Assembly (NCBI GenBank): GCA_905331475.1 | Contig: CAJNYU010002348.1 | Span: forward strand, 1 to 64,000 | Origin: Rotaria socialis | Lineage: Eukaryota; Rotifera; Eurotatoria; Philodinida; Philodinidae | Length of the DNA: 64,000 bases | Reading direction: 5' to 3' | In this document: one piece after another, positions 23,915 to 40,000 of the stretch | Position numbering within the stretch: the stretch's first letter is position 1 | How the letters are laid out: each line of letters starts with the position of its first letter | Position numbers and translations under genes: made by a program | Notes under the pieces: generated by a model | What the model saw: only the letters and a program-made list of their open reading frames with translations | The model's database searches: none | What the model was told of the DNA's origin: nothing

Positions 23915-25062
23915 TAATCATCTTACTACTCCCAAACTTAAATCCAATATTTTAATCACTTCTTTTTATACGTATCTACGAGAATAGAAAATTCTAATTT
24001 TCGGATGCTTTTTGTAACATTTTTTACTCTATCCTAGCGGTACTTTTCTTTAATAATTACTTTTGACTTTGTAAAGTTGTCAAATAGATACTGATCTTAT
24101 TTTTTTCAGCTCGATTGGAAGATAACAAATGCTAATAAAGTATGGTTTTTCATTGTTTGCTGTTGAATTTTGTTCCGATTATTCAAAAAATTGTCTGTAC
24201 TCTAAGACTTGACGATAGGAAAAAGAAAACAGCATAACAATCTTCGTCGATATCATTGATAGTTAGTGTTTCAAACTGTTTACTACAATAAATTCTAGAT
24301 CAAACTTTTACATGACACATGAAAACTTATAAAAAAATATGTCACTACGTGCGGAAACCTATCCGAATGTACACGATGCACTCTCTGACAGGACACACGT
24401 GTACCTGCAACAGAGTTTACTATATTCATGTTTGCTGCATTCATTCAAATCTGTGCATGTATGCAAATTATATTGTCGCATGTGAGAATAAGTCAGTTCT
24501 GTTCGAAAACTTTCTTATGTACACATACTAGAAGAAATAAAGCAAACTGGAGACTACAATTTGTGTTGCATAACATTCGAGCATGGATGATGCACCATTC
24601 TGCTGTAAATTCATTGTGATCGATAGATAGATACAGAAATACTAAGGATATGACATCTTGTGATTTGAGTCAAAATTAATCGTACACTTCACATATACTA
24701 AATATGCACGTAAATTTTCCACTAAAAATATGTGCATTGTACAATTTAACAACGAAAACATATTTTAACAATAGTTTAATTCTAAAAATCGAGATCATAT
24801 GATAAGCATATTTTCATAGCAAAATAAAGTGGAGAAAAATAATCATATTCCTAAAATATTCATTAACACACACACACACGCACACACATCTATTCTGTAT
24901 TATTTTTGCAATTGAAGTCGCCATCTAACCAGATGTCGCTAGATATGTCTGCCGAGTTTAAGGGTTTTGTTATGACAACGACTATACAGAATGTCTGTAT
25001 GATTTCGTGTGTACTTGAATAATCGTTATTTTCATTCATACATACCTATCATAAACTAAGCA
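23915..25062. other. Intergenic region 5' of DNAH6
   Basis: This 1.15-kb AT-rich interval contains overlapping chance ORFs (24319-24531, 24428-24619 +) with no recognisable product, and a CA-dinucleotide microsatellite at about 24865-24887. The DNAH6 promoter and 5' UTR should lie at its right end. Confidence 0.45.
24865..24887. repeat. CA-dinucleotide microsatellite
   Basis: A run of about eleven CA units is interrupted once by a G. It sits about 180 bp upstream of the DNAH6 start. Confidence 0.85.
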
Positions 25063-28000
25063 ATGGCTGATGGTGGAATGATACCATCATCGACCAATTC
25101 AGGTAACTTTCGTTATGGCAACGTGGATCAAAATCGTCTAATAAATCGACTAGTTTCACATCCGCTCAAGTCAATTCAAGACGGTAAAACCAGTACCCCA
25201 CAAGTGCCTGGTGGTGACCATTATCGGGCATATTGGAATAAACAGACACCTGTCGAACACAAATTTGAGCCATTACCAGTACTTAAACGATACCAAAAAC
25301 ATAATGATCCAAAAGAAATTCAAGCACGTAATCGACAACAATTAATTGAAGCAAATAAACTACGTGTATCATCTCCTGAAACACCAGTTGAGAAACGTGC
25401 AAAACTCTCCTTGCCACCGGTTTGTTAATATAAAATACTTTTTATTTATTAAAATATTTTCCATAATTTAGATCAATGGTAGAAACTCAGAATTAGGTAA
25501 AGGAAGCGATATTGGTTCCGATTGGGGTTCCAGTATATCAAATAAACGACATCAACTTGATCCACGAGGTAACCAATAATTGATATGAATTTTCATTTAG
25601 ATTACTTGTTTTTCTTATTTGCAGAGATGTTACATGGTGAGACAGATATGGATAAAGTGATAAAGTACATAAGACAAGCACCTGATGGTTTCTTTCTATA
25701 TTTGGCTCATTTATATTCACGCAACGACACACGTCATAGTTATTACAATTTAAAGTTCGTTCTATTTATTTTTATTTTTTTTATAGATTTCTTATAATTT
25801 TAAAATTGTTTTGTTTTTTTTACTTCAGAGTGGTTAGCTACGAACAATGTGGACGTGAATATTTTACTATTTCGAATTCAGGTGTTAGTTATTATCGCCC
25901 AGGAGAAGAAGTCGAATTTACTCCATTAGAAAACTTTGCTAAAGAGTATTATCGATATACTCGACTTATTCAGGTAGAATTCTTACATTTAATTATGTCT
26001 AGTAATAACTAATCTCGATCGTAATTTAGATTAAAGTCTTTACAACATTCAGGTAATCTCTTTTTTTTTTGATTTATCATCTCAAATACTAATGAAGAAC
26101 TAATGTTTTCTTCTTCAAGAATGTGGAAAGCATTTATGGTCTGGTATAAAAATATTCGTATCAAGAAAGTAACTGTTGCAGCAAAAGGACTCAATGATCA
26201 TCTGTTTTTATTACAAGATGTAAATAATAAATATTACAAAAAGCAAAAATCCATTTGATTTTCTTGGTATACATTTGTAGGCATTACGACCTGCACTATT
26301 GAATATTCGAGAAATGTGCTTTCGTATTAGTGATATGAGTCTTTGTAAAATCGAAAAGAAACATACGTATACATTAAGTGAAGTTAGTAAAAGTTGTTAT
26401 ATAATTGAACTCAACTAATCTTGCCGATTTTTTCATATAGTTTACTGAAAGTCAAAATCAAACATTAACTCAAGTTGCACAGCGTCTTCAAGAATTTCGT
26501 GATCTTGTGAAAGATGTTGTCGCAAGTGCCTGTCGAACACGTTTATTTGAAGCTGGTTTTGTACCTGATGATTTTCTTCATCCAGCTGATTCTGCAAATG
26601 GTATTATCATTCATATTATATTTTCTGATGAACTGTATGTTGTTGATGTTTGTCTTTGATAGATAATTTACCGGGTAATGCTTCATCAATGCCAGACAGT
26701 ATGGATATTGATACATTAGCACAGCCACCTGATAAAGCGACGTATGCTGAACAAGCAAATAAACGATCACATTGCCGAAGATTAACAAAGTAAAGGATAC
26801 GTTTAGACAAGAACTTGGAAGTAGTAATCTATCTTTTTCTTCTTGTGAATAATAGTTTCATTCGTTTATGTGATTATTTAATTGTCAATACATTTCATGT
26901 ACTTGCTGTTAATTCAGTACAATCACTTAAAAATCATTTTCTCGAACAACTTGAAGCTACACCTGGCAAAGACGAAATTATTGGTTATGTGGATGAAATC
27001 AAACATAAAGTTGATAAAGTAGCTGTACCTGAACCTGTTGAAGATCCAGCAGCAGACAATAAACAAGCACAACATCAACCACCAACACAAGGACATCCAC
27101 CACCGATACCTGGTCTTCGAGGACCAGGAGACGTAAAAAATTTAATAAAAGAAAATATTTTATTTTATCATGAAAATTCTTCTTCATAGGAAGATGAAGC
27201 AACTAAACGTCATATACCACTGTTTGTCACCGAAATGAAATTATTTATAGAAGCTCTTCAATATCATCCAGATTCGATCACATTTCAAGGTGGTGAGTAT
27301 TTATAGATGATTTATTTTCGCATTTTTTTACGACATGTTTCTCTCTCTTTCTTTCCAAAGGTATTAATCATGTTATCAAGAGTTTTCAAGAAACTTTACT
27401 TTCAATTGATAATCTTATACCTGATGGAGCATTTGATAATTTTACTCGACCGTATATCAATGAAAAATATGAAGATAAAATATGTGGTATGTTATCTATT
27501 GTTTGTTTGAAAGAAAATGCCCTATAAAATATTATGATTATTAGGCGACGGACCTGATCTTCGTAACATGTTTACAGCTGATTATCATTTTCAAGATTTG
27601 ATCAAAGATTGTAGTGATTCATTAGAAGCTGGTTTTAATGCAGCTAAAATTTATGCTGATACATTTGATGAATTCCATCGATTCTATGTTAAAAACGAAA
27701 ATACTGATATCGAAGCACTTAAAGTTGAACAACATGGTAGGATTATTTCTTTTATTTATTCTATAGTAGTAATTATTTTTTTTTTATAGATGTGGAGTTT
27801 TTTGGTACTTCATTAGCTACATATACTCGTCAAGAAAAAATTGCACAATTAATCGATGCTAAAAAGCCGTTAGGTCTTTTAATGATCGATAGTACGCATA
27901 CGAAAACAAAATTAGAACCATCACCACGAAGGTATACTAGAGTCTTTTTCCGTATAATTTTTTGAAATTTATTACTGCTTTATTTTGAAAAGAATATTGG

Positions 28001-31000
28001 ATGTTATTAATGAAATCATGCCGAAGATTGCTAAAGCTAAAACCGATGCCTTGAAAGCTGAAGCGCAAGATGCAACAGTTAAATTAGAAACTAAACCTGA
28101 AGCAACACTTGATTTTGTTGATTCATTAACATTTCTTGATGAAATTCAAGAACGTATTGATCCACTTGAACAAGAAACTGAAGTTGTTCGTCAAATGTAC
28201 GAATTAATTGAGCAATACAAAGTTCCATGTCCGCCCGAAGATATCGTTTCATACAGTTCATTGACAACAACACTAAATGGTTGTCGTAATGCTATGGATA
28301 AAGCATTAACTGAACGTGATGCTAATGTAACAAAATTTGTTACTTTACTTGATAAAGATATTGAAATATTAACACAAGAAGTTCGACAAATAAAACAAGA
28401 TTCGCAAAATCCATTACTGCTGGATCCATCAGCTGATAAAGATAAAGTTAAATTACTACTAGATGATTATTTGAAAAAGATCGATCTACAACAACGTACA
28501 TCAACAGAATATCGTCTATATCAAAAGAACTTCAAAGTCGAAGTCACTAAATTCGATGAGTTAGAAGAAGTTTATGGTGAATTAAAATTAAAGGAATTAT
28601 TATGGAATTCATTAAATGAATGGGATACTATGTTGGAAGAATTTCAAACTATGGATTTCAATAAACTAGATCATGAACAATTAACTGGTATTGTTAATAA
28701 ATACGGAAAAAATGTTTATCAACTAGAACGTGGTTTACCACCAAATCAATCAGTACCAATATTGAAAGAAAAAGTGGAATCACTTCGATCTAAAGTATGT
28801 TCAGAAATAAAAGCCATCGTATTACACTTGGAAATGCGTAATTCAGCATATAGATATATCTCGTACGGTTCACCGATCTGAACTATTGCTCTAAGAAAAA
28901 CATCTTACAATGAGTTTTGCAAATGATAGCACTTGCTATATGCATCATTAAAAATTCGTATGATTTTTACTGAAATCGAAAAGCTGATAGTTCGGTACCT
29001 GAAATGAGTAAAAGCTAGATTGAGCATGTCTTGTATAAAGATTTTCGAATATTATTTTTAAACATAATCATACTAATTAGTAAACACTGAGTTGATATGA
29101 AAATTTTATTTAGCTACCTACTATAGTTAATCTTCGAAATCCAAGTCTTCGTCGTCGCCATTGGGATGTTATTGAAGATTTAATTAAATTTCGTAAGTTT
29201 TCTTAAAAGATTTTCCGGAAGATTCATTAAATATTTTCTTTCTTTTTCTTCTTCCTAGACCCCACCGTAGAAGAACAATTGTCACTAGGCAAATTGATTG
29301 ATATCAATGCCTTTCAACATGAAGAACGAGTTCAAGAAATTTCTGGCCAAGCTAGTTCCGAAGCTAGTCTTGAAGGCATTCTTAAACGAGTAAAAAAGTT
29401 TTTTTTTTCTATCTCCTCTCATCAGAAAAGAAACACATTGTTTTCCTAGGTTGAAGATTCTTGGAAATCAGTTGAATTTCCCATTGTTCCATATAAAGAC
29501 TATAAAGATGTCTACATACTTGGTGGTACCGATGATATCATTCAATTACTCGACGATGCAAATATTAACATAGCAACCATTGCTAGTTCACGTCATGTTG
29601 GTCCAATCCGTTCACGTGTTGAAGAATGGCAATCTAATCTTGATCTATTCGGTAAAACACTTGATGCATGGTCAAAATGCCAAAAAACTTGGCAATATCT
29701 TGAATCAATATTTGGCGCACCTGATATTCAACGACAGCTACCAGCTGAAGCTAAAATGTTCAATCAAGTCGATAAAACATTTAAAGATGTTATGAGAAAA
29801 ACAAATAAAATTCCATTAGCTATTAAAGCTGGCACACAACCTGGTTAATAAAAATGACTTTTGAATAGAATCATATGATCGGTTTAATTCTTTTTAAGGT
29901 TATTTGGAATTATTTCAAACCAACAATGCGTTACTTGATCAAATTCAACATGCACTTGCTTCGTACCTTGAAACTAAACGTTCGAACTTTCCACGGTAAT
30001 TTCGATTAACTTACTCATATTGTTTTGTTTTGAATGCATTACTTTCTTTTATTTAGATTCTACTTCTTATCTGATGAAGAATTACTTGAAATCCTATCAC
30101 AAACACGAAATCCAATGGCTGTGCAACCACATTTACGTAAATGCTTTGAAGGTATTAATCGTCTCGAATTTGCTAGTAAAGGTGGCGAAGATATGGAAAT
30201 GACTGTTACAATGGCACCAGAAATTCGTGCTATGCTTTCACCTGAAGGCGAACGTGTTGAAGTACTTAAAGTTAAAGCAACTGGTAATGTAGAAGATTGG
30301 CTTAAACAAGTTGAAAAAAATATGGTTACAGCTGTTCGAACATGTATTAAAAGAGCGAAAGATGATTTTGAAAAAAGTATCCGTGAAGAATGGCTCATTC
30401 GACATGCACATCAAGTAAATTAATAATAATCATAATAATTAGAAGAAAACCAATGTAAAATTCTATTTTTGATAATATTTTCTATTGTTTTTAGAGTGTT
30501 CTTACTGTTTCTCAAACATACTGGTGTGTTGCTTTAACACAAATACTAACAAGTGACGAATCCATACGACAAGCAACTCTTGAAGATTTCGAAAAAAAAA
30601 GTTATCTAGATTTAAATAAATTAGCTGCACTTGTCCGCAAAGAACTACCACAAGTAACAAACGAAATCGAAGCTATTTTTTGTTTTTCATTGAAATGTAA
30701 TCTTTCTTTTAGCTTGTTCGCGATGTTTGTCGAGCATTAATCACTATTGATGTACATGCTCGTGATATAGTTTCTGAGATGGTTCAAATAAAGGTTTGTT
30801 GAACTATTGAAAACGTCTCTGCTTTTAACGATATTTTCTCTTCCATTTTTCTATTAAAGAATGCTAGTATAGCAAGTTTTGAATGGTTAAAACAATTACG
30901 TTATTATTTTGAACAAGATTTAACTGTTATTCGCATGGCAAATTCACAGTATATTTATGGTTATGAATATTTAGGGGCATCTGATCGTCTGGTTATTACA

Positions 31001-34000
31001 CCACTTACTGTATGTTGATTTGTTTTTAAGTTCGTCTTTTTTTTATTGTTTTCTAAATTAGGATCGATGTTACTTATGTTTAATGGGTGCTCTACAATTA
31101 GATCTTGGTGGCGCGCCAGCTGGTCCAGCCGGTACAGGAAAAACTGAAACAACTAAAGTTAGAAAAATAAATTAAAAGAAAAGTGAAATTAAATTTTTTA
31201 CTCTTCATAGGATTTAGCAAAAGCACTAGCTAAACAATGCGTTGTATTTAATTGTAGTGACCAAGTTGATTATAAGGTTTGCTGAAAATGAAAATTATAT
31301 TATTTCACTTTTTTTCTTCTACTATTCAATAGATGATGGGTCGATTTTTTAGTGGTTTAGCACAATCAGGTATGTTTCTATTTCAACATGACAAAGAAAT
31401 GATCCCTATTTTTTGTTTGTTTGAATGATTAGGTGCATGGGCATGTTTTGATGAGTTTAATCGAATTAACATTGAAGTACTCAGTGTTATTGCTCAACAA
31501 TTAATTACTATTCGTGACGCCAAAGCAGCTAAAGTATAATATATACAAAAAGAAAGAGAATTGTTTTCAAACTTTTGTTTTATTCTAGTTATCAACATTT
31601 ATGTTTGAAGGTCGTGAAATTCGACTTGTATCAACTTGTGCTGTTTTTGTAAGTATTTTCTCAAGAAATTCTGCTTCTTTTTTCTTATGGCTATGTCTAA
31701 TTTAGATTACCATGAATCCAGGTTATGCTGGTCGTACAGAATTACCAGACAATTTGAAAGCTCTGTTTCGACCACAATCTATGATGGTTCCTGATTATCG
31801 TCTTATTGCTGAAGTTATTTTATATTCTGAAGGCTTCGAAAACTCCAAGGTTTTAGCACGTAAAATGGTTCAAATGTATAAATTATGTTCGGAACAATTA
31901 TCACAACAAGATCATTATGATTTTGGTATGCGTGCCGTCAAATCAGTCTTAGTTATGGCTGGTGTACTGAAACGTGAAAGTCCAAACATTGACGAAGACC
32001 TTGTTTTAATTCGTGCTTTGCGTGATTCGAATTTACCGAAATTTTTAACTGATGATGCTATCTTATTTAAAGCTATTATACAAGATTTGTTTCCAAATGT
32101 TCTTTTACCAGAACACGATTAGTAAGTAGAATGCTTCGTTCGAAAAGAATCTCTTACTAGAAGCGATAGAAATATTTTTAAATTGATTGAATTGCATTTG
32201 CTCCTAGCTATTTTTATGAAAATCTTCTTTTTTGAATACTAATACCAATTTTTCTACGATCAATTACTTTTTTTTTATAGTGGCGAATTACGTCGTACAA
32301 TAATTGAAATGCAAATTCGCCGTGGTTTACAAACAGATGAATCTCAACTACGTAAAGTTATACAGTTCTATGAAACAATGCTTATCCGGCATGGTGTTAT
32401 GTTAGTCGGGCCGACATTAGGTGGAAAAACAACTGTCTATCGAATATTAGCTGATTCATTAACAGATCTACATTCCAAGGGTGTTCCATATCATTTTTAT
32501 CAGCCTGTACATACATATGTACTTAATCCAAAATCGATTACAGCTGGTGAACTATATGGTGAATTTAATAAAACGACTATGGAATGGAAAGATGGTCTTA
32601 TGGGCAGTAGTGTTAGACAATGTGTTAATGATCAATCACATGATCACCATTGGATTATTTGTGATGGTATATTTTATTAAAATTTATCGAAAAATAAAAA
32701 TTTTAGTTACCTTATTATTATTATTATTATTATAGGCCCAGTTGATGCTGTTTGGATTGAAAATTTAAATACTGTACTTGATGACAACAAAATGTAAGTT
32801 TTATCTTTCAGGAATATAGAGGAATACTTAATTTTTATTCTTACAGGTTATGTTTAGCTAATAGTGAACGTATTAAATATTCACCCTACATGCATATGGT
32901 CTTTGAAGTACAAGATTTAGCTTGTGCTTCGCCAGCTACTGTCAGTCGGTATGTTACTTATTTTATTTGTTTTGCGCTTGAATAGTTAATATTTATTTTC
33001 TAAGTTGCGGTATGGTTTACATTGATTCAAATGACATACGTTGGCTTCCATATGTGAAAACGTGGAGTCGAAAATTTGAAGAAAAATTTGGCGAATTATA
33101 TACAGAGTATCTTTTGAGTTTATTCAATACTCATGTTGATAAAGGTCTTACATTCGTACGAAAAAGTTGTAAAGAAATCGTTAAACAGGTATGATTAAAA
33201 CTAATATTAAGTTTGTTTTCTCTCAGCTTTTGAAAATATGCCGACCAAAGTCTATCTGAAAAAAAACCAAACTAATAGTATATATCTATGAAACATTGTT
33301 TATTGTAAAATAAAATAAAATTCTACTAATTCAAAATTTCAGAAGCTCTCAAAATAAAGATGGATCGAAAAAAAAATTTGATTTGATCAGAAACACAAGA
33401 GAAAAATCTGTATCTATGTCATTATCATATTTTCACATTGGAAACAAAATGCTCGTCTTGATCAGTTTCATTTATTCTATTTTTCGTTGGGTTTTTCGAT
33501 GTTTTCTTATATTCTACTGTTCGATATAGATCCAAAAAGTTGAATTTTTTATATTAATCTTTAGGTTGATATTGGTAAAGTAATCACATTGTGTTGTTTG
33601 ATTGATTCTCTATTGACAAGTGATAGTAAAATTGATCTTAAACTAGAAGAAGCAAAAATGAAAATCATGCTTGCAACAACCTTTGCCTTTTGTTATGTAT
33701 GGAGTGTTGGTGGTAATATAAATTCTAAAGACTGGGATCAATTCGATACATTCGTTCGGCAACAATTCGAAGAAGATGCTGATGCAAAATTAGGTCAAGG
33801 TGGAGACTTATTTTCATATGAAATTGATGTACATCATCGTCGAATGGAAACATGGGAAAAAAGTGTTCCCGCATTTAAATATGATAAAACGAAACCATTT
33901 TTTGATTTACTTGTACCCAATATTGATTCATGCCGTTTTGGTTATTTACTTGATAAATTGGTTTCAGTCAATAAGTCTGTTTTATTTACTGGTGAAACAG

Positions 34001-37000
34001 GTGTTGGCAAAACTGTTATTGCACGTGCACAACTATTGAAATTAGCTGAGGAACAAAGTGTTGTGCCATTGTTTCTAAATTTTTCAGCTCAGACAAGTAG
34101 TAAACGAACACAAGAGATGATTGTACCGAAATTAGAAAAACGAAAGAAAGGTGCATTAGGGCCTCCGCGAGGAAAACGTATGGTTATTTTAATTGATGAT
34201 CTTAATATGCCGAAACTTGAAACCTACGGCGCACAACCACCCATGTAAATATCTTGGTTGTTTTTCCTTGTGCAAATTTTATTTTATTTTTCTATAGTGA
34301 ACTTTTACGACAATATCAAGATTTTGGTGGTCTCTATGATCGTGAAACATTGAAATGGATTGAGATTCAAGATGTGATCCTATGTGCTGCATGTGGTCCA
34401 CCGGGTGGTGGTCGTAATGCAACTACAGCGCGTCTTCTTCGACATTTTGCTATATTTGCTATACCAGCACCATCTGAATATAGTCTTAAACATATATTTA
34501 AATCGATTCTCAATGGTTATTTAGCAGATTTTAATCAAAGTACTAAAACAGCTGGTGATGGCATTATTGATGCTGCTGTAGAAATTTATTCACGTATGAG
34601 TGCGGAATTATTACCAACACCGACAAAATCTCATTATGTGTTCAATCTTCGAGATTTATCAAAATGTATTCAAGGAATTTTACAAGTAAGAATATGATTT
34701 ATTTCTTTGTTTTAATAGATTAATACTCATCATCTTTTATTAATTCAATTTTTGCTTCTTTTGATCAATAGGTCAAACCAGAAAGTGTATCTGATCGTGA
34801 TGCTTTAGTTCGTGTATTTTTTCATGAATCGATGCGCGTATTTCATGATCGTTTAATAAACGATGATGATAAACAATATTACCATACGATGCTTTCAGAA
34901 TTAGCCACACGTTTATTTGCTATTCAAATTGAACCAACCACATTTGTTCAAAAGCCAATTGTTTTTGGCGATTTTATGAAAGTTGGTGCGCCGAAAAATG
35001 AACGTCTCTACGAAGAAATAACTGACATGACTAAAATTCGAAATATTTTACAAGACTATCAAGAAGATTATAATTTAACAAATAATAAAAATACTCGTTT
35101 AGTCTTTTTCATGGATGCTATTGAACATATAGCACGTATAGCTCGTATTATACGACAAGATCGTGGTAATGCATTATTAGTTGGTGTTGGTGGTACAGGA
35201 AAACAATCATTGACACGTCTTGCTAGTCATATGTGTGGGTATATATGTTTTCAAATTGAATTATCACGGGGCTATAATTACGATAGTTTTCATGAAGATT
35301 TGAAAAAATTATACGAACAAGCTGGACCAAACAATCAAAATACTGTGTTTCTATTTACGGATAATCAAATTGTTGTTGAAGAATTTCTTGAAGATGTTAA
35401 TAATATTCTTAATTCAGGTGAAGTACCTAATTTATTTGACAAACAAGATGAATACGAAAAAATGATTATTGGATGTCGTGTAAGTAAAACAAAACAAAAG
35501 CTGAAATATTAACGGTAGAATTTATTTTTACCATTTGCATAGCCCGCTGCAAAAGAAGCTGGCGTTGCAGAAAATGATCGTGATGGAATTTATACATTTT
35601 TTATAAATCGTGTCCGAAATAATCTTCATTTAGTATTATGTATGTCACCTGTTGGTTCATCGTTTCGAACACGTTGCCGTATGTTTCCATCACTTGTCAA
35701 CTGTTGTACACTTGATTGGTTTTCTGAATGGCCACGAGAAGCTTTGTTGTCGGTTGCACATACATCATTTGAAAAATATCCATGGCCAAAAGGCGAAGAA
35801 TTTATGGTTGGTGCATTAGCAAAAATGTGCGTAGAAATACATATGAGTGTATCGACAAAAGCTAAACAGCTATTAGCAGAACTCAGAAGATATTATTATA
35901 CAACGCCGACATCGTATCTTGAATTAATTAATTTATATTTAATGATGCTTAATGATAAGAAAAAGTAAAGAGATTTGTTTTTGAAAATTGAAATTGAATG
36001 TTTTTTGTTTTGTTTTTGATTGAATTTTATAGAGAAATTGAAAATGCTCGAGCACGTGTTCAACGTGGTTTGAAAAAATTGGAGGAAACAAATGTACTAG
36101 TTGAAGAAATGCAATTGGAATTAGTGGCATTAGAACCACAATTGAAAAAGAAATCTGATGAAACAGCGAAACTTATGGAAACGCTCGCTATTGATCAAGA
36201 AAAAGCTGATGAGGCAAGAAAAAAAGAAACATAATGTAGCAATTGATCTATTTTTCCGATATTCATAGGTACGTCGTGTTGTCATGGAAGATGAAGCTGT
36301 TGCTCGTGTGAAAGCTGAAGAAACTCAAGCAATGAAAGATGATGCTCAACGTGATCTCAATCAAGCTTTACCAGCTGTTGAAAAAGCCAATGAAGCTATC
36401 TCACGGTTGAAAAAAGAATCCATTGGTGAAGTTCGTACATTTACTAAACCGCCGCATATGGTTGAAGTCGTCATGCAAGCTGTTTGTATTATGTTCGAAA
36501 AGAAAAAAGTAAACATTCTTATTTTTGCTATAAGAAAATCTTGATTGTCGTTATATATGTAATTAATATAAATATTCATTTGATTAGGATTGGCCATCAG
36601 CCAAACTTTTACTTGGTGAATCAGATCTTATTAATCAAATTCGTAATTATCCAAAAGATAATATTCCTGAATCCGTTCTACGCGATTTAAAACCTTATTT
36701 GCAAATGTCAAATTTTAATTATAAAGATATTCTACAAAGTTCTGTTGCATGTGCCAGTCTCGCTGAATGGGTTATAGCCATGGATATGTATGCTAAAATT
36801 TCTAAAGAAGTTGAACCGAAACGTAAACGTGTTGCAGCAGCTGAAGCTGATTTACGCTCTGTTACAGAGCAATTGAAAAAGAAACAACTACAATTGCAAC
36901 AGGTTGAATCTAAAATAAAAGAACTTCAAGAATCCTATGATCATCAAGTTGCTGAAAAGAAAAAACTTGAAATATCGATTATGCAAACACAATCACGTTT

Positions 37001-40000
37001 AAAACGTGCATCGAAATTAACAACCGCTCTTGCAGATGAACAAATACGTTGGAAAGAAAATGTTACTGAATTTAATGAACAAATGAAAACTGTTACTGGT
37101 AATGTATTTGTCTCGTCGGCATGTGTTGCTTATTATGGAGCTTTTCCATCATCATATCGACTGGAAGTAAGAATTATTTATTTTTATGATTTAATCAAAA
37201 AAAAAGAAAATATTAACATTTTTATTTTAGCTTGTTGAAAATTGGGTAGAAGGATGTAAAGAACATAAAATACCTGTATCCGATAATCCATCAATTATCA
37301 ATGTACTTGCTGATGCTTTCTCGATTCGTCAATGGGTTACACAAGGTTTACCACGAGATGATTTCAGTACAGAAAATGCTATCCTTGTGACGAAAGGTCG
37401 CCGATGGCCTTTGTAAGAACGATTTTTTAATTGTTTGATTAATAAAAAAAAGAACTTCATGTCATCTTTGTTTTTTTTTAAAGAATTATTGACCCGCAAG
37501 AACAAGCAAATCGTTGGATTAAAAATAAAGAAAAGGAAAATGCATTAAAAATTATTAAAATGACTGATGGACACTTTTTACGTATATTGGAAAATTGTGT
37601 TCGTATAGGTATGCCATTGCTACTAGAAGATGTTGGCGAAACACTTGATCCAGCATTAGAACCTATTCTACTTAAACAAACATTCATGTCGGTATGTACC
37701 AAAGAATGATTGTACGTTTCGTCGAAAAATATTCTACGCAGACTGTATAGTCTTTAAAAAACTAAACTTAAATTTAATCACCCTGATCTGGATAATTACT
37801 GTTACCTGAGTACAATAGAGAAGTCTTTTCGAATAAAAATTTAGTGAATATTTCTGACAACAAAGTTCTTTTTGTGTACTCAAAAAAAAAAGAGTATACT
37901 ATAGAATCGGTCAGTGTGTCCGGCCGTCCGTTTATTCGATAACTCTTCACAATTACATTCGATTGAGCTGAAATTTTGTGCACAGAATTGTCTTATCAAT
38001 ATCTAGGTCGAGTTCGAAGATGAGAAGGATCCGTCAAGAAATGGCTGAGTTGTCGAAAAAATTGTCATTTTTGATCAGACCATCCCTGAGGGGGAGTACA
38101 GGGATTTTTCAAAAAAAAAATTTTCTCAGAATTATTCACAACATATATAAATCGACTCAGTTTTTAACGCTGATTCTAAATCTGATATTAGTTTTGAACT
38201 AAGTCATAGCTTTCTAACGAAACATCGCCTGAAAAACGTCTCAAAATTCACAAAAACTCCATCCAGAAATCAAATTGTCTAGTTTCTCATGATAATTTTC
38301 GTGTTCAGGCATTCTAGAATGACTCATATGTCGCATGCACTTTTTGCAGTACACATAACTCTCGGATGAAATCCGAAGTTCCCACATTTATTCTAACATA
38401 ACATGTGATCAAGTTCGATCGGATGTACCAGCAGAAATAGTTGCGAACAATTTTTTCAATGTAGAAGTTTACAAACATTATTTCTTTTAGGGTGGCCGAT
38501 TATTAATTCGTCTTGGTGATTCGGACATTGAATATGATAGTAATTTTAAATTTTATATGACAACAAAATTAAGCAATCCACATTACTTACCAGAAATTTG
38601 TATTAAAGTAACAATTATTAATTTCAGTGTTACAAAACAAGGTTTAGAAGATCAAATTCTAAGGTATTGCATCATTTTAAAGGCTCGGAAATTTCATTTC
38701 AATTTTTTCCATAATGATAACTTTGAAAAAAGAATTCCAAATAATGGTTCCGATAGAGAAAATCATTTTACAAAAAACTTTGAACGAAGTCAAGTGTTTT
38801 ACAGTATCTTAATTACATAAATATCAACCAATACCTATCAAACGCTTGACAAATTGTAATTATAATAGAATTGATTTATTATTCTAGTGACGTTGTTCGA
38901 CTTGAACGGCCTGATCTCGATGAAGAAATGAATCGTCTCATTGTTACAATGAACAATGATCGAAATCAATTGAAAGCGATTGAAGATAAAATTCTTAAAA
39001 TGCTATTTGAAAGTGAAGGAAACATTCTTGATAATGAAGAATTAGTTAATTCACTTAATGATTCAAAGGTATATTAAAGTCTTTGTTTTTTTCTTAAATT
39101 GCTAATATTCTAAATAAAAACATATTTCAAGGTAACATCATCAGCTATTAAACGTCGTCTTGAAGAAACACTAAAAACAGAAGCAAATATTTCCGCTGCA
39201 CGTGAAAAATATCGTCAAGCAGCTACACGTGGTTCACTATTATACTTTGTTGTAGCTGACTTAGGTTTAATTGATCCTATGTATCAATTTTCTTTACGTT
39301 ATTTTACACAATTATTTAATGCAACCATTGAAAATAGTACCAAGAGTGAAGATCTTAATCAACGTTTACAAATTATTCTTGATTCTACAACTGAGAATAT
39401 TTATACAAATGTATCCCGGTATGAATAAAATAGCACAAAAAAAATTGTTTATTAGATTTTATTTTGTACTTTCTTTTTCTTTATAGTGGTCTATTCGAAA
39501 AAGATAAACTTATATTTAGTTTTCTTCTCTGTGCTGAAATCTTAAAATTAGAAGGAGCTATTAACGACATTGAATGGAACTTTTTACTTCGTGGTGGTTT
39601 AGTAACTGAAGAAGTAATATTATTGAATTTCTACAAGAATCGTTTTAGCATTTTCTAATCTTTAGAAACGACCACCGAAACCAAATCATGATTGGTTATC
39701 TCTCGAACATTGGAATCAAGCATTATTCTTAGCTGGAGTATGCGATGTATTTAAAACTTTACCTCATGATATTGAACATTATCAACAACCAATTTATGTA
39801 CAAATAAATCCAGAATTACGTATTGTTATCAGTAGTAATGATATAACAACGAATGTTCCAAGTGGTTATAATACAAAATTATCTGATTTTCAAAAATTAT
39901 TATTCGTTAAAGCATTTGCACCATATTCACTTGTGCAATCGATCACATATTTTGTTGCGCAACAATTAGGAAAGAAATTCGTCGAGAGTCCATCAGTTGA

